This document shows, piece after piece, positions 1 through 7,745 of a DNA stretch of 64,000 bases. The number at the start of each line of letters is the position of its first letter. The stretch's first letter is position 1. Origin of the DNA: Trinickia caryophylli (GTDB lineage: Bacteria; Pseudomonadota; Gammaproteobacteria; Burkholderiales; Burkholderiaceae); assembly GCF_034424545.1 (NCBI RefSeq), contig NZ_CP139971.1, forward strand, positions 558,001-622,000, written 5' to 3'. The notes beneath the pieces are model-generated. The model was not told the DNA's origin, did no database searches, and saw only the letters and a list, made by a program, of their open reading frames with translations. The translations under genes were made by a program, and so were the position numbers.

Positions 1-1332
1 CGTCAGATTGTGTGAGCAGGCAAGGCTGCTCACCGCCGTATCGTCGAGCGGCAGGTCGAGCCGCGCCGACAGATGCATGCCGCCCGCGCCCGACGAGACG
101 GTCAGCACGCCGTTCATGTGGCTATACAGTGCATCGAGCAACGCATCGCGTCTTTGCATGTAGAGCTTGCGCATGCGCCGCAAATGACGCGCGAAATGCC
201 CCGCTTCGATGAACTCCGCCAGCGCGAGCTGCTCGGCCACGCGTCCCATGGGCATCAAGCGCCCGAGCGCGGAGGCCACCGCGCCCGACAACGCGGGCGG
301 CACGACCATGAAAGCGATGCGCAGCCCTGGAAACATGACCTTGCTGAACGTGCCCAGATAGACGACGGGTGCGGCCGGTACGAGCCCCTGCAGCGCCGGC
401 AGCGGCGTGCCCTGGTGACGAAACTCGCTGTCGTAGTCGTCTTCGACGATCCAGGCACCGCACTCGCTTGCGCCGCGCAGCAACGCAAGCCGCCGCTCGA
501 GGTTCATCACGGCCCCGAGTGGATATTGATGCGACGGCGTGATATAGACGATACGCGGTGGCCGGTCCCGCCACAGTTGCGCCGTGGGAGCCAGGCCGTC
601 TGCATCGACGGGCACGGGCACGAGCCGCAGATCGGCCGCCCGAAACGCGGCCTGTGCGCCCGCATATCCGGGGTTTTCGATCCAGGCGGTGTCGCCTGCA
701 TCGGCCAGCAGCCGCGCGCAAAGATCGAGGCTGCTTTGCGTGCCGTCGGTGACGACGACCTGCGACGCGTCGCACCGTACGCCGCGCGACATGCGCAGAT
801 ACTCCGCGATGGTCCGGCGCAATGCCTCGTTGCCCTCTCGTGGCACGTAGCCGAGCTGCGTCGTCTCGATCCCACGCCACGCGCGCTCGAGGCAGCGACG
901 CCACGCAGTCAACGGAAACTCGTCCAGCGCGGGCACACCGGGCGCGAATGCGAACGGCTCGGGGCGGGCGGCGAACGATTCGCTTTCGGGCCGGCCGATA
1001 CCGGAAACGCGGTGCGAAAGGTTCGCACCCACTTCGGCCGCAGGCGGATCCTGCGGCGCCGAGCCGATGTCCGCCACCACCGTGCCTTGCCGCGTGCCGA
1101 CGACGAGGCCTTCTTCCGCGAGCCGCTCATAGGCATAGAGCACCGAATTGCGCGCGATGCCGAGTTCGTCGGCCAATACGCGCGAGGCGGCAAGGCGCGT
1201 GCCGCGCGCGATCGTTCCGTCGAGAATGGCCGCGCGCAGGCACGCATATAGCCGCCGCTGGCCGGACATGCGAATGTCGCCGTCGCTCGCCGAGCGGCGC
1301 GAGAACTTCGTGAGCAGCAGCCCATAATCCAT
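1..1332 (-). CDS. MocR/PdxR-type transcriptional regulator with aminotransferase domain (C-terminus beyond the window)
   Basis: The frame starts at an ATG at 1332 and stays open for 444 codons to the left edge, so the C-terminus is missing. The first ~70 residues look like a GntR winged helix-turn-helix (SGQRRLYACLRAAI, then LAASRVLADELGIARNSV). The rest matches a fold-type-I aminotransferase, with the PLP-lysine motif TFSKVMFPGLR and an ITPSHQYPLG segment. That pairing defines the MocR family, whose members bind PLP and often control vitamin B6, GABA or amine genes. It is divergent from a flavin split-barrel gene across 105 bp, so that gene pair is the obvious candidate target; this is inference. 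The intergenic gap holds ATCGATGTCGTGG and AGCGATGGTGCCACG as a loose direct repeat, a layout MocR proteins can use. Confidence 0.88.
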   Translation of the reverse strand, partial: MDYGLLLTKFSRRSASDGDIRMSGQRRLYACLRAAILDGTIARGTRLAASRVLADELGIARNSVLYAYERLAEEGLVVGTRQGTVVADIGSAPQDPPAAEVGANLSHRVSGIGRPESESFAARPEPFAFAPGVPALDEFPLTAWRRCLERAWRGIETTQLGYVPREGNEALRRTIAEYLRMSRGVRCDASQVVVTDGTQSSLDLCARLLADAGDTAWIENPGYAGAQAAFRAADLRLVPVPVDADGLAPTAQLWRDRPPRIVYITPSHQYPLGAVMNLERRLALLRGASECGAWIVEDDYDSEFRHQGTPLPALQGLVPAAPVVYLGTFSKVMFPGLRIAFMVVPPALSGAVASALGRLMPMGRVAEQLALAEFIEAGHFARHLRRMRKLYMQRRDALLDALYSHMNGVLTVSSGAGGMHLSARLDLPLDDTAVSSLACSHNLT

Positions 1333-1437
1333 CGTGGCTCCGACCGTGGTCCTAAAATTTATCGATGTCGTGGATCTAGCGATGGTGCCACGTTTTTCTT
1401 AAGCTGACGTTTTCAATATATCGATAACGCCGAAGCC

Positions 1438-2184
1438 ATGACCACCGCTACCGACCGCGAAGCCGGCCTGCCCTCGCCCACGGCACGCACGCGCATCAAG
1501 CGCGAAGCGCAACGCGCCGATTACAGCCGCGCCACGCTGTACGCGATTCTCGATGCCGCCTACGTCTGTCATGTCGCATTTTCGGACGAAAGCGGCACGC
1601 ATTGCATTCCCACCGCGTGCTGGCGCGAAGGCCAGCATCTTTACATTCATGGGTCCAACGGCAGCCGCATGCTCAAACTCGCGGCCACCGGCGCGCAGGT
1701 GTGCGTAACGGTGACTCATCTCGATGGGCTCGTGCTCGCGCGCTCGGCGTTCAACCATTCGATGAATTACCGCAGCGCCACGATATATGGCGCGTTCGAG
1801 GTCGTCCCGAACGAACGCAAGGCGGCAGCGCTCGATGCTTTCATGGAAGCGCTCGCACCGGGACGCTCGCACGAGGCGCGCCCGGGCAACGCGCGCGAAC
1901 TCGCGGCCACGACGGTTCTGCGCATCGCGCTCGACGAAGCGGCGTGCAAGATCCGCACGGGTGGCCCGAATGACGACGACGGCGATCTCTCGCTGCCAGT
2001 GTGGGCCGGCGTGCTGCCGATGGCGCTCGTGCCGCGCGCGCCGGTCGCCCTCGCTGCTCCGGCCGGCACACCCGGGTATGTCGAGCGCTGGCGCCAGAAC
2101 GCCATCGACGGTACTGCCGTGCCGGCCCCGCGCATGGAACCTGCCCCGGCTGCCGAATCTGCCGAATCGAGGAGCGAAGCATGA
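1438..2184 (+). CDS. Pyridoxamine 5'-phosphate oxidase-related FMN-binding protein
   Basis: The 248-aa protein resembles the Pyridox_ox_2/NimA-like branch of FMN split-barrel proteins. Recognisable parts are ATLYAILDAAYVCHVAF, the strand LYIHGSNGSRML, and VCVTVTHLDGLVLARSAFNHSMNYRSA. The family binds FMN or F420 and reduces or oxidises small substrates; the substrate here cannot be read from sequence. The C-terminal ~40 residues are Ala/Pro-rich and probably disordered. The last four bases overlap the start of the acetyltransferase gene (ATGA), so the two are translationally coupled. Its divergence from a MocR regulator fits a link to B6 or amine metabolism. Confidence 0.82.
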   Translation: MTTATDREAGLPSPTARTRIKREAQRADYSRATLYAILDAAYVCHVAFSDESGTHCIPTACWREGQHLYIHGSNGSRMLKLAATGAQVCVTVTHLDGLVLARSAFNHSMNYRSATIYGAFEVVPNERKAAALDAFMEALAPGRSHEARPGNARELAATTVLRIALDEAACKIRTGGPNDDDGDLSLPVWAGVLPMALVPRAPVALAAPAGTPGYVERWRQNAIDGTAVPAPRMEPAPAAESAESRSEA

Positions 2185-2942
2185 CGTCGACGCTCGATCA
2201 CACCGATTCGGCGCCGCGCACGAACGAATTCGGCCAGCCCATCGGGCCGGCCGTGCCGGGCTGGCAGGCGCGCGAGCGGCCACCTCGCACGGCAATGACG
2301 GGGCATCGCGTGAGGCTGGAGCCGCTCGATGCGGCCAGGCATGGCGCGGCGCTTTACGCAGCCTACGCCGCGGCCGCCGACACACGCGATTGGACCTATA
2401 TGAACGCCGGCCCGTTTGCCGACGAAGCCGCCCTCACTGCGCATTTGACACGGGCGGCCGCGAGCGAGGATCCGCTTCATTTCGCCATCGTCGATCTGGC
2501 AAGCGGCCAACCGGCCGGCACTTTTGCGCTCATGCGCGTCGATTGCGCGAACGGCGTGGTCGAAGTCGGCCACGTCACGTACTCGCCGCGCTTGCAGCGC
2601 TCCGCGGTCGCCACCGAGGCAATGTACCTGCTCATGCGCCGCGTCTTCGACGAACTCGGCTATAGACGCTTCGAGTGGAAATGCGACAGCCTCAATGCGC
2701 GCTCTCGCGCGGCCGTGTTGCGCTACGGGTTCGCTTACGAGGGTATTTTTCGGCAGGCCATCGTCTACAAAGGCCGTTCGCGCGATACGGCGTGGTTCTC
2801 GCTGCTCGATCACGAGTGGCCCGCGGTGCGGGCGGGTTTCGAGCACTGGCTCGCGCCCGGGAACTTCGACGCCGAAGGCCGGCAGCACATGCCGCTCGCC
2901 GAATCGATCGCGCGCAGCCGGGCGAGCGGCGCGAGCGCCTGA
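2181..2942 (+). CDS. GNAT family N-acetyltransferase (RimJ/RimL-like)
   Basis: The start at 2181 is chosen because it overlaps the upstream stop as ATGA and has GGAG just before it; a longer frame from 2001 would lie inside the preceding gene. The 253-aa product has a GNAT core at about residues 40-215: an N-terminal RLEPLDAARH strand, the central VEVGHVTYSPRLQRSAVATEA region that should bind acetyl-CoA, and the RRFEWKCDSLNARSRAAVLR/YGFAYEG motif typical of the RimJ/RimL branch. Such enzymes acetylate protein N-termini or small amines; the acceptor is unknown. It forms a two-gene operon with the flavin protein. Confidence 0.85.
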   Translation: MTSTLDHTDSAPRTNEFGQPIGPAVPGWQARERPPRTAMTGHRVRLEPLDAARHGAALYAAYAAAADTRDWTYMNAGPFADEAALTAHLTRAAASEDPLHFAIVDLASGQPAGTFALMRVDCANGVVEVGHVTYSPRLQRSAVATEAMYLLMRRVFDELGYRRFEWKCDSLNARSRAAVLRYGFAYEGIFRQAIVYKGRSRDTAWFSLLDHEWPAVRAGFEHWLAPGNFDAEGRQHMPLAESIARSRASGASA

Positions 2943-3053
2943 GCCCGGACCCGGGCACGCCCACGTTTCGCGCACTTCGCGCGCATTCCCGGCCTGCGAA
3001 TCGCCCCTTCGAACGTCGGAGCGGGGCGAAGCGTGCCCTTCGCCCCTACCGCG

Positions 3054-3449
3054 TCATTGACGCTGCTTTTGCTGCAGATACTGCCTGACGTCGGTCATCG
3101 ACACACGCCCGGTATGCGTGCGGTCGATCTCGTCGAAGTGCTTGGCGATGTAGCCGAGCCCGTTCGCCTGCGCCTGCGTCTTCGTGATGGAGGCGCCATT
3201 GCTCAGCGCCGTATTGGCGCCGAGCTTCGCCTCCAACCGCTCCTGGGCCTGTTGCTGCAGCGCTGCCCCGGTGGTCGGCGCGGCGGGGGTCACCCGCGTG
3301 CGCGGGAAGTAAGGGCCATCGACGCCCGCGCCGCGGCTGGGCAGCTTCACGGGTGCGACCGACTGCACGCCGGCCGCGCCCGCCTGCGCCGCAGCGAGGC
3401 CAAGCACCAGCATGACGGCGGTGCGCCGCACGATATCTATATGGGACAT
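3054..3449 (-). CDS. Secreted EF-hand domain protein
   Basis: The 131-aa protein starts with a Sec signal peptide (hydrophobic run AVMLVLGLAAAQAGA, probable cleavage after AGA near residue 26). A Pro/Ala-rich linker follows. The C-terminal third contains one EF-hand-like loop, DEIDRTHTGRVSMTDV, with acidic residues at usual calcium positions, preceded by a helix. A periplasmic calcium-responsive or structural role is possible, but no function is established. The gene lies just downstream of the S10-type peptidase gene on the same strand, about 50 bp away, so co-transcription is likely. Confidence 0.7.
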   Translation of the reverse strand: MSHIDIVRRTAVMLVLGLAAAQAGAAGVQSVAPVKLPSRGAGVDGPYFPRTRVTPAAPTTGAALQQQAQERLEAKLGANTALSNGASITKTQAQANGLGYIAKHFDEIDRTHTGRVSMTDVRQYLQQKQRQ

Positions 3450-3497
3450 GATGAGCTCGCGATCGTTAGTTGTGCCAAATAGCAGCAGTCCTCATGT

Positions 3498-5315
3498 TCA
3501 CAGCGCGGCGGCCTGGGTCGCCACCGCCGGGCCCGTCGGCTCGTCGGCCGGCGCCTCGTCGCGCCACGGCGGCGGCAGCATCCGCAGGCCGAGCGAGCCG
3601 GGAATCGGCAGCCCCGCGTAGAACTGCGCGAGCTGCGACTTCATTTGCGGCCGCGCGGTATCGTCGAGATAAGTCATGTGTCCACCGGCGAAGAAGTTCA
3701 CGGCCAGATACGGGTTGAGCCCCGGCACCGATTGCAGCCTCGCCAACTCCTTCTCCGTGCTGAAAAACGGCGTGGCGAGATCGTGATAGCCGTTCTCCGC
3801 CAGCACTTTCAACTGTGGATCAAGTGTGAGCGCGGCCAGCAGATCGGGCACGGTGTCGGGCAACGGCTGCCCCGCATGCGAGAAGTCCCACACCTGAATG
3901 ATGTCCTCGTTGAGCGGCATGAACGTCGCGTTCGGCGCGGTGTAGCCCAGATAGTTCGGCAACTGCGTCTGCAGCGCGGTTGCGAAGGGTTGCGCGATGA
4001 GGATATCGGAGGGGTCCGAATCCGTCTGGAGCCGGGGGTCCGAATTCGGTAGCGACACACGTCCGTCATAGCGGCCGATCGTCGTGCCCGGCAAGAGCGT
4101 CGTGGAGAAAGGCTCGCGATTGAAATAGCCGTTGAGCGCCTGCATCGTCATGCCCGATCCCCAGGTCCACGAAGCAAGTGTCGACATGCTCGGCAACACG
4201 GGCTTGCCCAACGCATCGGGTATGCCGAGCTGGCTCAGCACCCACGTTTGCGAGTACTTCTTGAAGTGCCGATATTCGTTCTTGACGAACTGCTCCACCT
4301 GCCACGCGTAGGCTGCGTCATCGATCGGTGCCGGCTGAACTTGATTGAAATACGCAGCCACTTCGGCGTAAGCGGGCAGATAACCGCTCAGGGTATCGGT
4401 GTCGAGCGCGAGCCCGGCGGTCGAACTCGTGATCGCTACTGCCTCGATGGCGTCGGCGAAATAATTGAGGATGGACGACTGAAGAACGATACCCGACAAA
4501 TGCACGCCCGCCGTCTCCAGCGAAAGCGCGAGCATATCCGTGCGCGGCGTGCCGTACGATTCGCCGTAGAGGTATATCGGCGAATCGCCGCGCTTGTTCG
4601 CGGCCAGATAGCGCTCGATAAAATCGCGCATGACGACGACGTCGGGATCGCAGCCCCAGAAGGTCTTGTTCGTATTCGGCAAGATGGCCTCGGACAGCCC
4701 TGTGCCGGGAGGGTCGATGAAGACCATATCCGTCGTATCGATGAGGCTTTCGGCGTTCGGCACGAGCGGGTAATTGGGCCAATTCGTGAGGAGCGGATCA
4801 GGCGTGGCGACGCGGGTCGGCGCGAACGAGCCGAGGCGCAACCAGATCGACGACGAGCCGGGGCCACCGTTGTAGAAAAAGGTGACGGGGCGCGGCGCGC
4901 CGTTCGTGGACGGTGCCGTATAGGCAACGTAGGACATGGTGGCTTCGGGCCGGCCATTCGAATCGATAGCGGTAAGATGGCCGGTAGTCGTGGTGTAGTC
5001 GATCGTCTTCGAACCCGACGTCCACGTGTAATGCATGACCGCCGCTTTCTCGGCCACCTGCGACGGATCGAGACCGTCGTCCGCCTTGGGCGAGTAGGCA
5101 ATCGGGTCGGTATAGGGCTGATTGGCGGTTGGGCTGCTCTGTGCGGCCTTCGCATCGGCCGATGCCGTCTGCCGCACGACGCTCGATGCCCCTGACGACC
5201 CGCCGTCCCCTCCTCCGCATCCCGACAGGATCAATGCCGCAACGATGCCTGCCCCAAGCCAGACGCATCGGCCATAACGGCCGTCGCTGCCGGCGACACT
5301 CCGGTCCGGTTTCAT
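3498..5315 (-). CDS. S10-family serine carboxypeptidase-like lipoprotein
   Basis: The 605-aa protein has a lipobox (ILSGC, Cys33) after a hydrophobic N-terminus, so it should be an outer-membrane or periplasmic lipoprotein. A Gly/Ser-rich linker follows. The peptidase domain shows the S10 signature: the oxyanion-hole motif NGGPGSSS near 149-156, the nucleophile motif GESYG with Ser253, a probable Asp512 in HDLATPF and His546 in GGHMTYL. S10 enzymes remove C-terminal residues from peptides. All three catalytic positions are present, so I expect activity. An EF-hand secreted protein lies downstream on the same strand. Upstream is a non-coding AT-rich stretch that should hold the promoter. Confidence 0.88.
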   Translation of the reverse strand: MKPDRSVAGSDGRYGRCVWLGAGIVAALILSGCGGGDGGSSGASSVVRQTASADAKAAQSSPTANQPYTDPIAYSPKADDGLDPSQVAEKAAVMHYTWTSGSKTIDYTTTTGHLTAIDSNGRPEATMSYVAYTAPSTNGAPRPVTFFYNGGPGSSSIWLRLGSFAPTRVATPDPLLTNWPNYPLVPNAESLIDTTDMVFIDPPGTGLSEAILPNTNKTFWGCDPDVVVMRDFIERYLAANKRGDSPIYLYGESYGTPRTDMLALSLETAGVHLSGIVLQSSILNYFADAIEAVAITSSTAGLALDTDTLSGYLPAYAEVAAYFNQVQPAPIDDAAYAWQVEQFVKNEYRHFKKYSQTWVLSQLGIPDALGKPVLPSMSTLASWTWGSGMTMQALNGYFNREPFSTTLLPGTTIGRYDGRVSLPNSDPRLQTDSDPSDILIAQPFATALQTQLPNYLGYTAPNATFMPLNEDIIQVWDFSHAGQPLPDTVPDLLAALTLDPQLKVLAENGYHDLATPFFSTEKELARLQSVPGLNPYLAVNFFAGGHMTYLDDTARPQMKSQLAQFYAGLPIPGSLGLRMLPPPWRDEAPADEPTGPAVATQAAAL

Positions 5316-5779
5316 TTCTGCCCCTGTTCGATAAGTGGATCGATTGCGCGAAATCCCGATTCCGCATCGGGTGCGAACCTCTCAACGCTCGAAAGCGCGC
5401 GAACGCCTCCCTTCGCCGGGATATTCCATTGCGGCTTCCGATAATTCACTACCATTTTTAGGAGGGCGAATTAATTCATTCGCCAAAATGAAAATTAGAT
5501 TTACACCGGATATTTGTCAAGAGACACGAATATCAACAATACTCAACCAGAAACCGGCCACAAATTTATCCTGTCAGCGAAATTAACGTCGCCAATACGC
5601 AGAAAGGAAATTGTCATTTCATTGAATTGATAATGTATTGGTGCACGGCGATGAAAACCGCGCGCGCAACCGCCCTCCGGCAAGATTGCGCGGAGACATG
5701 ACTGGGGAAAAAAGGGGAATGGGTCTCTGACGACGCCGCCCGTGAGAGTGGCGCCGTCAGCCAAGGTCACCAACGAACG
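5316..5779. other. Non-coding stretch between the S10 peptidase and DUF4148 genes
   Basis: About 460 bp without a convincing gene. The middle (5450-5640) is clearly more AT-rich than its surroundings and should include the leftward promoter of the S10-type peptidase gene. The right end contains the stem-loop at 5727-5760 listed separately. Short open frames here lack ribosome sites and any recognisable domain. Confidence 0.5.
5727..5760 (-). terminator. Probable Rho-independent terminator after the DUF4148 gene
   Basis: Read leftward, arms CTGACGGCGCC and GGCGTCGTCAG pair with one wobble, and a run of six T follows about 14 bases after the stem (complement of 5708-5713). It sits 20 bp past the DUF4148 stop codon. 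The distance from stem to T-run is longer than ideal, hence the moderate confidence. Confidence 0.45.
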
Positions 5780-6127
5780 TTACTGACCCTCAGGCTGCCA
5801 CGCAGGCGTGCCACGCTCCATCTGGCCCGGCTGCATTTGCGGCTGCATTTGCGGCTGCATTTGCATCTGGCGGCCGGACTGCGAGGTGCCGGCCTGGGTG
5901 CCCCCGATTCCCGTCTGCGTCTCGACGCGGGCCTCGGCGGCCTGGATGTTGTCGGGATAGTTCGAACCATCGGCCGACGCGGCGGACTGGTAGCCTGCCT
6001 GTTGAAGCTGCTGCAGATCGGCTTTGACCTGATCGCGCGTCAACGCTTCGTTGGATTGTTGCGCGAATAGTGTAGTCGGCAGCGACAACACAGCAGAGAT
6101 TGCAATAACCCGGAATGCGGTCTTCAT
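5780..6127 (-). CDS. DUF4148 domain-containing secreted protein
   Basis: The start at 6127 is preferred over longer frames because GGAGG lies 7 bp upstream and the product then begins with a clean signal peptide (MKTAFRVIAISAVLSL, cleavage after LFA). The mature N-terminus carries the DUF4148 pattern LTRDQVKADLQQLQQAGY followed by NYPDNIQAAEARV. The family is small, periplasmic, abundant in Burkholderiaceae and of unknown function. The C-terminus has a Met-Gln-Pro repeat encoded by three perfect 12-bp units at 5829-5864, so this region may vary in length between strains. It is a single-gene unit with a stem-loop downstream. Confidence 0.8.
   Translation of the reverse strand: MKTAFRVIAISAVLSLPTTLFAQQSNEALTRDQVKADLQQLQQAGYQSAASADGSNYPDNIQAAEARVETQTGIGGTQAGTSQSGRQMQMQPQMQPQMQPGQMERGTPAWQPEGQ
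5829..5864. repeat. Three perfect 12-bp tandem repeats (GGCTGCATTTGC)
   Basis: Three identical in-frame copies encode Met-Gln-Pro-Gln units in the C-terminus of the DUF4148 protein. Because the unit is a multiple of three, copy-number change alters length without breaking the frame. Confidence 0.85.
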
Positions 6128-6400
6128 GATGGATCCTCCAAGTACGTGCACCCTAACGGCGAACGAGCGGTCGGAGCTGCGCCATGAAGCATAGGCGACC
6201 AACCTTAAGAAAACGTTAAGCAGCACGTGGCATTTGTCCGACGAGCATGCCCGATGCCACTCGACCGTTTCACTTTATTCGTGCGCATGGCCCGTACCCG
6301 TCCCGCGAGGAAAAGACGACATTAAAATAGCGCCCGATTCCGAATCGATTTCAAATCTTTTTAAACCACTTCGGAGCAGTCGAAACGGCGGGCCCGTGCG

Positions 6401-7621
6401 TTATCGCCGGCCCGCCGCCTGCACGTCGAACGCGCCGGCGTCATGGCTTGCGCAATAAGCACGCCAATCGTCGGCCACCTGCCCGGCCGCCTTCACCGCC
6501 AGATCGATGAGCCCCACCGGCCAATCATCGCGAGCGCCGAACGCGATCAGTTCGTCAGCGATGGCCGAACCTTGCCGCCCTCCGCTGCGCAGCTGAGCCC
6601 ATGCACACAGCTGCGCCATCGTATTGACGACCGTTTCGAGCCGGGGCAGCTTGCCGTTCCACTTGCCGAGATCGACCCGATCCTCCGAAGGCTGAAGGCT
6701 GCGCAACACATACGAGCGTCCGTTGAAATCGACGGCGTGCAAAAAGGCCTGCGAAACGGCTTGCATGCGCTGCTGCACCGAAACTACGCGTTCGGCGTCA
6801 CTGCGCCATCCAGGCTGAGGGGTGCTGATATGCACCGCCAACGATGAAGGCAGCGCCTCCTTCAGATCGATCAGATAATTGCCGTCTGGCGAACCTTTCC
6901 CCTCCACCAGAATCACGTATCGGTCGACACCCAGGCTGCCTGTGCCGGCAATGCGCCGCGCGACGTCGAGCGGGCGGTAGAACTCGCGGTTTTCCTGTTG
7001 CTCGGCGAACGCGGTCATGAAGCCGAGCACTTGCTCGCGCGTGCCCTTGTCCACCGGCAGCGCGCGCTTGCCGTCCGCGCGCAGCACGCGCTTCTTGCCG
7101 TCCATCGTCGTCCGGCGGTCGAGGTGATCGATCCGGGAACGCTTGCCGAGTCCGTCGAAAAGCTCGCTCACCATGCCTTCGGCCAGCTCGGCTTCGATCC
7201 ATCGCGCCTTGCCGGCGCGCAGCGCTTCGCGATAGGCCGCGACCGCCATGTGGCAGAGCGCGAGTGCTTCGGCGCGGCTCAATTCGATTTCGTCAGCCGC
7301 GACAAGCACACCCGTAACGAGCCGTACGATCTCGAACAGATTGGGCGCGAGGCAAGCTTCGTCGAAATCGTTGATGTCGAAGTAGACGAGCCCATTGTCA
7401 GCCTTGTAGGTGCCGAAGTTCTGCAAGTGCAGGTCGCCCGACACCCATACGCGCGGCCCCGCTTGCAGCACGTGCTCGTGCGCGAGCCGCTGATAAAAAA
7501 GGTGACAGGTGCCGCGATAGAAACTGAGCACGGACTCACGCATGAGCGCGTATTTCATTCGCAGCCGCTCGCCGTCGCGCCCGGCATTGAACCCCGCAAT
7601 TGTCGATGCCACGTCGTTCAT
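6401..7621 (-). CDS. DUF2252 family protein
   Basis: The product is about 406 aa. I place the start at 7621 (MNDVAST) because GAGGA lies six bases upstream; a start four codons earlier, at 7633, is also open. It has the DUF2252 hallmarks: a GDLHLQNFG motif, then FDINDFDEA, and later DLKEALPSS. The fold is related to aminoglycoside phosphotransferase and protein-kinase-like enzymes, with GDLHLQN in the place of the catalytic loop. The biochemical role is unknown. It is read toward the DUF4148 gene. A GC-rich inverted repeat (6387-6394 with 6409-6416) spans the stop codon but lacks a good T-run. Confidence 0.85.
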   Translation of the reverse strand: MNDVASTIAGFNAGRDGERLRMKYALMRESVLSFYRGTCHLFYQRLAHEHVLQAGPRVWVSGDLHLQNFGTYKADNGLVYFDINDFDEACLAPNLFEIVRLVTGVLVAADEIELSRAEALALCHMAVAAYREALRAGKARWIEAELAEGMVSELFDGLGKRSRIDHLDRRTTMDGKKRVLRADGKRALPVDKGTREQVLGFMTAFAEQQENREFYRPLDVARRIAGTGSLGVDRYVILVEGKGSPDGNYLIDLKEALPSSLAVHISTPQPGWRSDAERVVSVQQRMQAVSQAFLHAVDFNGRSYVLRSLQPSEDRVDLGKWNGKLPRLETVVNTMAQLCAWAQLRSGGRQGSAIADELIAFGARDDWPVGLIDLAVKAAGQVADDWRAYCASHDAGAFDVQAAGRR

Positions 7622-7745
7622 GGTGGTCCTCATCGTGTGGTCAGCCGGCGGGCTCGGCGCTCAGCCGCCGGTGGAAGGAGCGAATCGCCGCAACTCGCGC
7701 GGCAATCCTGGCCGCTCCCATTCCGGAGCAAATTCAGGAGCAAAT

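Noticed and set aside
73..1251. A 392-codon rightward frame
   Set aside because: It is antisense to the MocR gene, whose frame has clear helix-turn-helix and PLP-lysine motifs; the rightward translation has no domain.
6387..6416. Terminator hairpin at the DUF2252 stop codon
   Set aside because: The inverted repeat is good but spans the stop codon and is followed by only three T, so it was not listed as a terminator.
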